Made by a program: the position numbers and the translations under genes. From assembly GCA_030374805.1 (NCBI GenBank), contig JARGSG010000203.1, positions 124,001-188,000 on the forward strand: a DNA stretch of 64,000 nucleotides. The letters run 5' to 3'. Shown here piece after piece: positions 1 to 10,141 of the stretch; the first letter of the stretch is position 1; each line of letters begins with the position of its first letter. This DNA is from Gracilaria gracilis (Eukaryota; Rhodophyta; Florideophyceae; Gracilariales; Gracilariaceae). A model generated the notes under the pieces. That model had not been told where the DNA came from, ran no database searches, and saw only the letters and a list, made by a program, of their open reading frames with translations.

Positions 1-1516
1 AGTCCCCACCAGACGACGAGGCGGCTCGGGGTACCGGCGGCGGCGAGAAGTGCGGGGAGTTTGCGGGCGGCGGCGACAGTAGCGGAGGCGGCGACGGGGG
101 CGGCGGCGGCAGTAACGGCAATGGCAGTCCATGAGGGCTGTCAGGCGAAATGACGACGGGACGCGGAGCACCAGGATGGAAACGTGCCATGGTGTTGGCA
201 ACGAAGACGTCGACCGCATACCACTTCTCCCCGCTACCCCTGAAATACACGTGCAACCGAAGCGTCACCGTGTGAACGCCAACACGAAGTACATCCGTGG
301 ACTTCCAACGCAGCATGCACTCAATGCAAAGAGAAGCCCCGGCACCCTCCCCACACTACGAATATCACCTAGACGCCTCCTGAGAATGACCTAACCACCA
401 ACTAACTCTACTCTAAGGATATATCCAAGGACGGAGGGAATGATCTTACGAGTACACTTCATGTACAAATCGTGCACTATCAGTGCAAAGTTTGTGTAAT
501 CAGTCGTGTGATGTGGAATGAACCCGGACAACAAGGAAATACACGGAGAAGAGGTGAAATGGCGATGTTCATGGATATAACCCCTTCAAATTCCCGCACC
601 CACTAATGCTATTTTCGGCAGCAAAAACTGCTCGATAGATTCCCTTGAAACTTGCTGTATCGTGTACGTAACGGATGATCTTCCCGAATCAGGTTTCAGA
701 TTGAAGTGATTATGAACTCTCGCGGACTTGGAAATTGTGCCAACCAAGCATTATCTTTGCGACAAGTTGTTTGTTACCCGAAGAAACTATTATGTGGCTG
801 CGAGCAACTAGTAAGGCTACACTGGTTACACAATCATGCATGAAAACTGCATCTGGGTTACATCTTGTTACTCATGGTTTACACAAAATTGTACCGTCGA
901 TATTCAGCTGGATTCGAAGGTCTCCATCGTCTATATAAGCCATGCCCAACTTCAGATTCTCATCTTCGACCACCACCACCACCACCACCACCACCAACAC
1001 AGGCTCAACAAACCCCCCCTTCTTTCAGAAACGCAATCATTGCTTGTTTCCCTCGTTCCATTGATTTGTTTCCCCCTTTTTTCTTTCATTCTGCTTGGCC
1101 GCGAAGTGGTCCGGCCTTTCCCTTCCACTTTCACCACTTGTCACTTACATCTGCGAACTGGCTCCCCCTTCGTTCGTCTATAATTGGTCTCGAGATTAAT
1201 TGTAAGCCTACTAAGTTCGCGCCTGGAGTTTGACGTAGAGCTTTTACCGTATCGTTCGAGTCTCCCTCTGAAGTTTGTTGGGGACTTCAGCCGTTCGTAG
1301 CTATTCACCGACAGGGCGCGAATATTTCGCTTTGTTCGTTATAAGTATCACTGGCACCACCGTGTGCCATCTCAATACTCATAGTTTGGGCTATTCAGCG
1401 GCTTACGCTGTTACTCATTGCCTTCATAGGCTGGTACCCCCTGGCATTCTAGTCTTGTTCTGGGTTGTCACCACCCGCGTCGTTTAGCCAACGTGGCCAC
1501 AAAAATGACGTCCACA
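1..1516 (+). repeat. 5' LTR of gypsy element (first ~370 bases missing)
   Basis: Positions 1-1516 match 8315-9833 with an offset of 8314, changing to 8317 after a three-base difference in a CAC-triplet run near 970-1000. The match stops exactly after TCCACA, giving the expected CA end. Internal sequence starts TGGTACCCCC, a plausible tRNA 3'-end primer-binding site, though I cannot name the tRNA. The ATG at 1505 that opens gag lies inside this LTR. Confidence 0.95.
932..939 (+). promoter_or_regulatory. TATA box of the 5' LTR promoter
   Basis: TATATAAG lies about 570 bases before the gag ATG and is repeated at 9246-9253 in the 3' LTR. It is the best candidate for the U3 core promoter, with transcription starting near the CAC-triplet run at 970-1000. 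The start site itself is inferred. Confidence 0.6.
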
Positions 1517-3601
1517 TGGTACCCCCAGCAGGGCCCCGTGCCTCGTGAGTCTGTTATGTCTTTCAATGGAACTTCTGTCGATGTAAGGAAGTTCCTCTTC
1601 TACTTTGAGAATGTGGCAGCAGACGGTGTTGATAACGCCGACCGGGCCGTCAAGTTGTTGGGTTTTCTTGAAGGAGTAGCCTTTGATTTCTTCTATGATA
1701 ACTACGCTGTTAATGGTTCACTGTCAGCCGAAGCAAAGGATTTCGCTAAGGTAAAGGCTGCTTTGATTTAGCGCTTCGGAACTGTGGAAGAACCGGCGGA
1801 AAGAATTCGTCGAGCAGTGTCAGCCCGTCTGGATTATGGGGACTTGCTGGGTTCATTGAAGAAAATGGACTCGTTCTTCGAACAGGCCGGTTTCAACTCG
1901 AAAGCAAAGTTCGGGTTGCTCCGAAATGCCGTCATGGAATATGCAGACCTAGCGCAATTTGTTATCTTCCGTGGAGCAGATGACTATGTCGCGTTGAAGA
2001 GCCTGGTTAAGGCTTTTGTTGGAGGAAAGAAAGCCTTGGGGTCATATGGAGCCCTGAGTGTTTTACCACCGGCCAAGAAGATTCTCCAAAGGACAAAGGA
2101 AGCCCCTCGAGGTGTCTCAGCCCCTCTTGAAGATAGAGTGGAGAAGCTTGCCGAACAGATGACTCAATTGCATCTATTGGTGAAGAAGACACAAAATACT
2201 GGTCGTCCCGAAGCCGAGAAGTTCTGCTCTTATTGTAATCAACCTGGCCATTATGTCAACCGTTGTGAACTAAACCCACATCGGAATACCCGTTGTGGTA
2301 ACTGTGGCAAAATAGGACACTCATCTGTCACCTGCTGGAAAAGACCACCGATTAATGAGGAGAAGAAGGTGTCCTTTGAAGGCGTGAAATCGGAGTCGAA
2401 TGCTGAGAAGGCTCTGCAGAAGAAATCAAATCAGCAGAAGCCGAATCAGAATCAAGTCTCAGTCATCATCAATGAATCTTCAGATGATGAAGATCTGGTT
2501 GCCGCGACCAAGAGAGATGCAGAAGGTGCCCCACTTCCAAAGCAATCCAGAACTGGTCCCCTTTCCGGCATCTCTCCAATTATGTTCCCCGAAACGCAGT
2601 CCACCACCACCAAGGATGTACGTAGGAGTTCTTCAAAAGTCCGAGACGCTAGCTCGAGAAAGACGAAGCCCAAGCATAAGAAGATCAAGATCCAAGAACA
2701 CATTGGCAAGTACAATGTATACGAAGAGCTAGCGACAGCCCCTTCCGGTATCACCTTCGGACAACTTGCTAGAGGAGATGCGGATGAAGCCAAGAAGAAT
2801 CTACGCCATATCCTCTCTGGTAGCCTCTCAGGGAGACGAGTGAGCTTTGCTAGTACTTCGACGCTTCCACCGGCCCTCCGGGTCGTTAATGTGTCGCTGT
2901 ATGGTACAAAGTCCCAAGCTCTATTAGATTCGGGAGCAGTTCCCAATCTTATGTCAGCTTCGCTTAGTCACAAACTCTCATTGGAACTGAAGCCTTCCAA
3001 TAGAAGAATCGTTGTTGCAGGTGGGACAAAGTCTCTAGTTCGGGGAAGCATCAAGAACGTTCCGGTGGAATTTGGCACCTTACGTATACCATTAAGTTTC
3101 TTAGTGGTAGAAAATCCTCCGTTTCATGTTATCATTGGATGCCCCACCTTGGAAGCGATTCAAGCTTGTCTAGATCTTGGAGCTCAAGAAGTCTCTATGT
3201 ATTTCAAGGGAAAATCTACAGTGCTTCCTCTCGATCATCACAGGCCTGAAGTAGAGTGCTTTGAGAATCTCTCGGACACGGACAGTGAAGATTTTACTTC
3301 CGATTCTGATTTATTTTCAACCGGTAGCGATACTGAAAGCGATTATGAAGATTCTGAAGAATTTTCAAGAAGGAAAGTGAACAGTTTGGAGTATGCTCTT
3401 ACCTCTGTTGAAGACCGAAGACTTCCGGCACGTGTTGAGCTAGAAAATCCAATATCATCCTCAAGCCTCGCTGAATCGGGCAACGTTGCGAGAAGGCCAA
3501 TGCAAGACCTCCAAGATGAGATCCAGGAGTTGGCCATCGGGACTGATGAACAAGAACCTCTTCTTCGTCGAACCGAACCAGTTGAAAACCTCGCTAGCTA
3601 G
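1505..3601 (+). pseudogene. gypsy gag-protease polyprotein, one in-frame TAG
   Basis: This frame encodes the nucleocapsid and protease of the element. Two CCHC zinc knuckles (C-x2-C-x4-H-x4-C) lie at about 2225-2266 and 2294-2335. A retropepsin-like domain follows, with LLDSGA as the catalytic Asp motif near 2920 and IIGCPTL as the second conserved motif near 3130. The first ATG of the frame is 1505, twelve bases inside the LTR; a frame extension to 1493 begins with GTG and is not a start. The reading frame is open to TAG 3599-3601 except for a single TAG at 1769-1771. A change from CAG would explain this stop. The acidic C-terminal tail (about 3260-3350) is rich in Ser, Asp and Glu. Without readthrough only an 88-residue product is made. 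Confidence 0.88.
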
Positions 3602-3639
3602 GAACAAGTAGCAGAACACGGCGCTAAGTAGTTCTGAAG

Positions 3640-6600
3640 ATGAGTCAGCCCAGTCGGAGCCTGTTCATGAGGCTCATTCTCCCTATCCGAAATGACGTTG
3701 TGCTTCTCCGGGCTGAGGAACCGAATGAGCGGCCTGATAACCTAATCTTCAGGGTTTATCGACGTTACCCCCGACTTGCTCCAGGTGATCCAATTCCTCC
3801 ACATGTGTCTGAGTTGCCTTATGGGAATATGGGTATCCTAGAGTTGGATCCAGAAGGATCCCAGATTGTTCGGTTCGATGAAGGTTGGCCAATCCCCGAC
3901 AATAGGAATAGTCGCCCCTTGGAAACCCTTCCGCCCCCGCCAAGGGCTGGGGACATCGTCACCTATGCAGCATCAGAAAGCCCTGACAGCATGAACGAGG
4001 AAGGGCCCAATTCATCCTCCTTTCAGGATCCAGAAACCGATACTAGTGTTCAAGAGTATACCGTCAACGCAACTTTGGTGGACGGAAACGGAGAAGAGAC
4101 TAATGATCAAAGTGCAGCTGGAAATCAGGAAACCGAAGAAACCGTAAATGAAGAAGAAGTCAACATCTCCTCGCCAGAGGAGCTACACATACCTGATTCT
4201 CCGCTGTATCGTGATCCTGTTCTAACAATACCGATTAAGGATGAAGTTAAGTTGCTTCCCATGGATAATGAAGGGATGATTAATGACTTTATCGATGTTC
4301 GCGTTCAGATCCGATATCCAGTCCCTCTTCCTGCACACCCACCACATCTTGGAGTACACAATATGCCTTTCAATCGTGTAGGAACGTTGGAGGAAGATGA
4401 TGACGGTCTGTATGTCATTGCATTAGAAGAAGAGGTACCCCAGGATGAGTTTACAGAGCAACCTCCTTTTCCCTGCGATGAAGGTCCGAACGTGGTTGAG
4501 AACCAACCCGAAGAGATGAATCCAAGACTCATCCCTGAGGAAAGACAAATTTCAACAGAAGAAATTTGTCCAGTAACAGATGTTCAGAATTCAGAACAGA
4601 ATCCTATCGCGAAAGGAGGGCTTGAATGTACCTTGGACGGTCAAGACATTCCACCCTCAATTGATCGTATGACCATCATCCTTAACAGGCTTTCCCACCT
4701 ACCAAAAAATGTGCAGACCAAGATTGCGACTTTGCTTACCGATTCAGATGTTATTGCATGGTCCCTTTATGATTTACGACCGGTGGACGTACCTATTATG
4801 CATGAGTTCTCGCTGAACACAACCTCTCCAATACACTCGAGGGTCAGAAGATTGCCGCCACGATATAACGAAGTCGTCAAGAATGAAGTGGATAAGATGT
4901 TATCTGCCGGTATCATCAAGCCTTCGATTTCTCCTTGGTCTTCCCCCGTCGTCATCGCAACCAAAAAGGACGGGAAACCAAGATTCTGCGTGGATTACCG
5001 CGCTTTGAATCAGGTGATGAAAGCTGATCGCTGGCCTTTACCCAACATCGAACAGATATTCGATGACCTAGGCTCTGCTTCCCTCTTCAAGACTCTTGAC
5101 CTCTTCTCGGGATATTGGCAGATACGAATGGCCCCTCAGTGTAAGGAGATAACCACTTTCGTCTGTCGCCAAGGAACCTTTCAATTTGAAGTAATGCCGT
5201 TTGGCCTAATGAATGCCCCATCAACCTTTCAGAGAATGATGGACTCAATCCTCAGCCGATATCCATTTGTTCGAGTGTACGTGGATGACGTTGTGATATT
5301 CTCCAATAGTCTTGATGAGCACATGGACCACGTCAAACGGGTCTTAGGAACGATTTCCTCATATGGATTGAAGATTAAGATCACGAAGTGTGATTTTGCT
5401 CAATCGCAGATTCATCTTCTTGGGCACATCGTGAATCAAGATGGAGTGTCCGTAGACGTCAGGAAGATCGAAGCAATTTAAGCGGCGCAAGTTCCCACCA
5501 CTGCTACTGAGTTAAGAAGCTTCCTCGGACTTGCCGGATATTACCGACGCTTCATTTCACATTTTGCTGAAACTGCAGCACCTTTGCATGCTTCCACCTC
5601 AGGCTCCGGACGACTGGAGTTCACGTCTGATATGTTGGATGCATTCAACACCTTGAAGAAAAAACTCTCCAGCCCGCCTGTTCTGGCATTTCCAGATTTC
5701 GAAAACCCGTTCCGCGTGGAGACAGATGCATCTTCTGTCGAATTAGGAGCGGTGCTCGCCCAAAAGAAATCTGATGGCATGTTCCATCCCATACAATATG
5801 CAAGCAAAACCATGACAGCAGCTGAAAGGAAGTACTCTGTGTGTGAACAAGAAGCTCTGGCAGTTATCATTGCGTTGAAGAAGTTTAGAATGTACTTGCT
5901 CGGTTCCCAACCGTTTCAACTAATTACGGATCAGCAAGCATTGAAGTATGCTTTCACAAAGAAAGATGTACATGGCAGATTGGCTAGATGGCTAGATTTT
6001 CTTGCTGAGTATGAGTTTGAAATCGTATATCGCTCAGGTGATAAGAATAAGGCTGCGGATTATCTCTCTCGATACGGAGCAACAGAAAAAGATTTGGCTC
6101 CCGCTCAAGCTGCAGTTGTGATGACCTCTACGACATCAGCGTTCGAAGGATTAGAGCCATATTTCGCTAATATTGGCCGACATCTAAGTCAAATGGACAT
6201 TGATGAACCAAACCCCAAGGTCAGAGGTGCTATCAAACGAAGTGCGAAGAAGTTTATCGTATGGAACATGCGCCTGTATCGGCAGACATCTTCTGGTTTA
6301 AGGTTAGTTCCATTCATGAAGGACAGGCTTCTTATCTTCCGTACATTTCATGATGACATTGGACATTGGGATCCTGCAGCTACTAGAAAGTACATTTCGG
6401 ATCGATTCTGGTGGCCAAATGTCTACTCGGAAGTCACCGACTACGTGAGAAGCTGCAAGAGTTGTCAGTTCATGGGACCATTTGCCTCTTATCGAGCCGG
6501 ACAGAGAGCACCACTCACCAATCTGTTCGACACATTTTCAGTAGATTTCGCCGGACCATTGCGCCCTGCGAGTCGTGGAAATCGTTTTCTACTAATTGGC

Positions 6601-7896
6601 GTTGAGCATTTATCAGGATGGCCTTTGGCTTTAGCAAGTAAAAGTGCTACAGCTCGAGATGTCTTGGATTTCATGAAACAGGAGATTGTTTCTCGATTTG
6701 GATGCCCACATACTATTGTATCCGACAATGCCACTTCTTTCTTGGCTGGGACTGTTCAAGAATACATGCGGAGGCATGGTATCATTATGAAGCCTGTTTT
6801 AGCATACGCTCCAATGTCAAACGGTCGTGCCGAGAGAATGGTCGGAACGATTAAGAGAGCACTTGCAAAAACCGTACACGATTCAGGATCCGATTGGGAT
6901 GAAGCTTTGCCCGACGTTCTCTATGGATACCGAACACGGCCACTTCCCGAAGGATACTCACCTTTTCAACTGATGTATGGAATACCTCCTCGTATGCACC
7001 CAATGGATCCTTCCTCCTTTATATCGTCAGCCAGCCCAGAGCATCGCATTCTTGAGCTGGAGACGGCGGTAACCGGAAGAGCGGCACGAGTGGCGCGTCA
7101 ACCTAATCGGAAAGATGACAATCGACACAGCCATAGGTTTGCAGTTGGAGACCAGGTCCTCGTCATGCGGGGGGCGGCCTTGAACCCTACAGTGAAGCGG
7201 CCACCTCTCATTTCTAAGTTTTATGGTCCGTGTCGGATTGTTAGAGCCAAACACCCGCAATACTATCTAATCTCACCTAATCGACGCATGTCAAGAAGAG
7301 GAAGTCACGCGAGAAGACTCAAGCTGTATCGTAACCGACCTAAGACCTTGAGAGAAGACTCAACGAAAAATTTCATATCGATACAGGGTGGTCTACCCCC
7401 GTTGATTGCCATGCCGATCATCATTGACTATGAAGTCTACAATGAAGATGTCAATTACTTGGCATTAGAGGTTGGGGGCAGAAAACTCGAAGAATGGCTC
7501 TCTCCGTTAGATTGTGAATTATGGGAAAAGTATCGTATCATTTGGAATTGCTTTCACCTATGCCTAAGCATCCACCATCTATATGGCCAGTACTTCACCC
7601 CGCGTGCTCATGTGATGCTAGGACGTCTTGCCAAAAGAGTGCACCCACAGATGTCAAGGCTTAGTGCAGATGAAACAATATTCTTCTTATACCATTACGT
7701 CGTTGCAAAGTATGGGTACCTACCAGCCGCCGCAACGCACGAAGAACAAGTCATGGATTATGTGAGACTACTTGGCCGACATGAAGAATTTCTGGTAGAC
7801 TTTGAACCAGACCGTGATCATCCGGAACCGCTCTACCCCTTCAGATACACAACAGAAGAAGTCTCGAGAAATGGCCCGCTGCATCCCTCATCATGA
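3640..7896 (+). pseudogene. gypsy pol (RT, RNase H, integrase), one in-frame TAA
   Basis: This is a separate frame from gag-protease, opening with ATG 38 bases after the gag stop. The first ~350 residues are not a known pol domain and contain a duplicated module (about residues 11-85 and 191-266). The reverse transcriptase follows, with FCVDYRALN, MPFGLMNAPSTFQ and the catalytic YVDD near 5278. RNase H begins near 5720 (ETDASS). The integrase has the zinc-binding His/Cys pattern (about 6350-6470) and catalytic D, D, E in SVDFAGP, SDNATSF and RAERMV. No chromodomain is visible; instead about 170 residues of unrecognised sequence end the protein (from about 7385). TAA at 5479-5481 interrupts the frame just after the RT, with perfect frame continuation. 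A CAA codon is the likely ancestor. Confidence 0.9.
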
Positions 7897-7930
7897 GTTC
7901 TTAACCGTGGTCGCCCAGGCGTTGCGACCG

Positions 7931-7943
7931 CTGAGAGGGGGAG
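7931..7943 (+). other. Polypurine tract of gypsy element
   Basis: A purine-rich run (GAGAGGGGGAG) sits immediately before the TGTGTG start of the 3' LTR, where plus-strand DNA synthesis is primed in LTR elements. Its position fixes the LTR start at 7944. Confidence 0.75.
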
Positions 7944-9833
7944 TGTGTGAAAGTGTGAAAATGAGGAAGAAGGGCGAGGAGGAAGAGCGATAAGCAGAAA
8001 GCAGAGTATATTTATTATTGCATACAGTAGCAAATATGCATTATATTTTGTATTCTATATCCCATATCGCTCGTGCACTTCCCGCAACTCGTGGAGCAGT
8101 CGGGCCAGGATGGCCACAGCCCCGCGAGGCAGCTCCTCTTCGACTACGCGGATGGCGTCGTGCCATCCGCGAAGGTTGGAGCTGGAAGGGCGCCCAGCGG
8201 CACTTCCACCACATATGCGACGACGGCGACTAATCCGCCTGGCCGCATCTCGAGGCGGCGGACTTCCACGCCTCGGACTGTGCACGGCAGGGACATATCG
8301 CACGAAGCGAACGGAGTCCCCACCAGACGACGAGGCGGCTCGGGGTACCGGCGGCGGCGAGAAGTGCGGGGAGTTTGCGGGCGGCGGCGACAGTAGCGGA
8401 GGCGGCGACGGGGGCGGCGGCGGCAGTAACGGCAATGGCAGTCCATGAGGGCTGTCAGGCGAAATGACGACGGGACGCGGAGCACCAGGATGGAAACGTG
8501 CCATGGTGTTGGCAACGAAGACGTCGACCGCATACCACTTCTCCCCGCTACCCCTGAAATACACGTGCAACCGAAGCGTCACCGTGTGAACGCCAACACG
8601 AAGTACATCCGTGGACTTCCAACGCAGCATGCACTCAATGCAAAGAGAAGCCCCGGCACCCTCCCCACACTACGAATATCACCTAGACGCCTCCTGAGAA
8701 TGACCTAACCACCAACTAACTCTACTCTAAGGATATATCCAAGGACGGAGGGAATGTTCTTACGAGTACACTTCATGTACAAATCGTGCACTATCAGTGC
8801 AAAGTTTGTGTAATCAGTCGTGTGATGTGGAATGAACCCGGACAACAAGGAAATACACGGAGAAGAGGTGAAATGGCGATGTTCATGGATATAACCCCTT
8901 CAAATTCCCGCACCCACTAATGCTATTTTCGGCAGCGAAAACTGCTCGATAGATTCCCTTGAAACTTGCTGTATCGTGTACGTAACGGATGATCTTCCCG
9001 AATCAGGTTTCAGATTGAAGTGATTATGAACTCTCGCGGACTTGGAAATTGTGCCAACAAAGCATTATATTTGCGACAAGTTGTTTGTTACCCGAAGAAA
9101 CTATTATGTGGCTGCGAGCAACTAGTAATGCTACACTGGTTACACAATCATGCATGAAAACTGCATCTGGGTTACATCTTGTTACTCATGGTTTACACAA
9201 AATTGTACCGTCGATATTCAGCTGGATTCGAAGGTCTTCATCGTCTATATAAGCCATGCCCAACTTCAGATTCTCATCTTCGACCACCACCACCACCACC
9301 ACCACCACCACCAACACAGGCTCAACAAACCCCCCCTTCTTTCAGAAACGCAATCATTGCTTGTTTCCCTCGTTCCATTGATTTGTTTCCCCCTTTTTTC
9401 TTTCATTCTGCTTGGCCGCGGAGTGGTCCGGCCTTTCCCTTCCACTTTCACCACTTGTCACTTACATCTGCGAACTGGCTCCCTTTTAGTTCGTCTATAA
9501 TTGGTCTCGAGATTAATTGTAAGCCTACTAAGTTCGCGCCTGGAGTTTGACGTAGAGCTTTTACCGTATCGTTCGAGTCTCCCTCTGAAGTTTGTTGGGG
9601 ACTTCAGCCGTTCGTAGCTATTCACCGACAGGGCGCGAATATTTCGCTTTGTTCGTTATAAGTATCACTGGCACCACCGTGTGCCATCTCAATACTCATA
9701 GTTTGGGCTATTCAGCGGCTTACGCTGTTACTCATTGCCTTCATAGGCTGGTACCCCCTGGCATTCTAGTCTTGTTCTGGGTTGTCACCACCCGCGTCGT
9801 TTAGCCAACGTGGCCACAAAAATGACGTCCACA
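7944..9833 (+). repeat. 3' LTR of gypsy element, complete, 1890 bp
   Basis: Begins TGTGTG after the polypurine tract and ends CCACA, a TG...CA pair with a four-base inverted terminus (TGTG/CACA). It contains the TATA box at 9246-9253 and a CAC-triplet run near 9283-9312, one triplet longer than in the 5' copy. Short open frames within it, including a run of His or Pro and an antisense run of Trp, come from the triplet repeat and are not genes. Confidence 0.95.
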
Positions 9834-9947
9834 GAGTGGCAGAAAAGGCCGATGTGAACTTTGTAGAACAGGCCCGGCTGGTGACATCTCTTCAAAAAAA
9901 TTTATTTTTTTAAAATGCCCATAATTGGGTTTGCGTTGGGCCAAACT

Positions 9948-10013
9948 GATATCGTACTGATATCATATGGTCCGAACGATATCGTACTGATATCAATGGA
10001 CCGGTACGATATC
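9948..10013. repeat. GATATC ladder with 30-base period
   Basis: Five GATATC palindromes start at 9948, 9959, 9978, 9989 and 10008. The first, third and fifth are exactly 30 bases apart, as are the second and fourth. The flanks are also related (GTACTGATATC and GATATCAGTAC). It lies about 115 bases beyond the gypsy 3' LTR. Confidence 0.8.
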
Positions 10014-10092
10014 AGTACTCGACCTGGGTGATAAGTCTACAATAGTAGACATAAGAAATTTTAGGTTCTAAAGGGTTAAAAAAAGGATTATT

Positions 10093-10141
10093 TTGCACTC
10101 AGAAGCTTTAGATATAATATATCTAAAGCTTCTGAGTGCAA
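10093..10141. repeat. Perfect 24-bp inverted repeat with 1-base centre
   Basis: The left arm 10093-10116 and right arm 10118-10141 are exact reverse complements around a single A. It could form a cruciform in DNA or a 24-bp hairpin in RNA. No gene is adjacent. Confidence 0.9.

Larger units (their letters stand above)
1..9833 (+). mobile_element. Ty3/gypsy LTR retrotransposon, 5' end cut by window edge
   Basis: The element runs from an incomplete 5' LTR (1-1516) through gag-protease (1505-3601) and pol (3640-7896) to a complete 3' LTR (7944-9833). The order protease, reverse transcriptase, RNase H, integrase is that of Ty3/gypsy, not Copia. The LTRs differ by about ten substitutions and one CAC triplet over the 1516 shared positions by eye, so insertion is fairly recent. 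Both gag and pol carry one in-frame stop codon and no frameshift. The target-site duplication cannot be checked because the left flank is outside the window; the right flank begins GAGTG. Confidence 0.95.

Noticed and set aside
952-1233. LTR frames with His, Pro or Trp runs, also at 9179-9550
   Set aside because: Produced by the CAC-triplet repeat in the LTR; no protein domain and no consistent start.
1769-5481. Reassigned stop codons as an explanation for in-frame TAG, TAA and TGA
   Set aside because: All three codons are used as ordinary terminators by intact genes here (for example TGA for catalase, TAG for the VWA gene, TAA for the 20496 gene).
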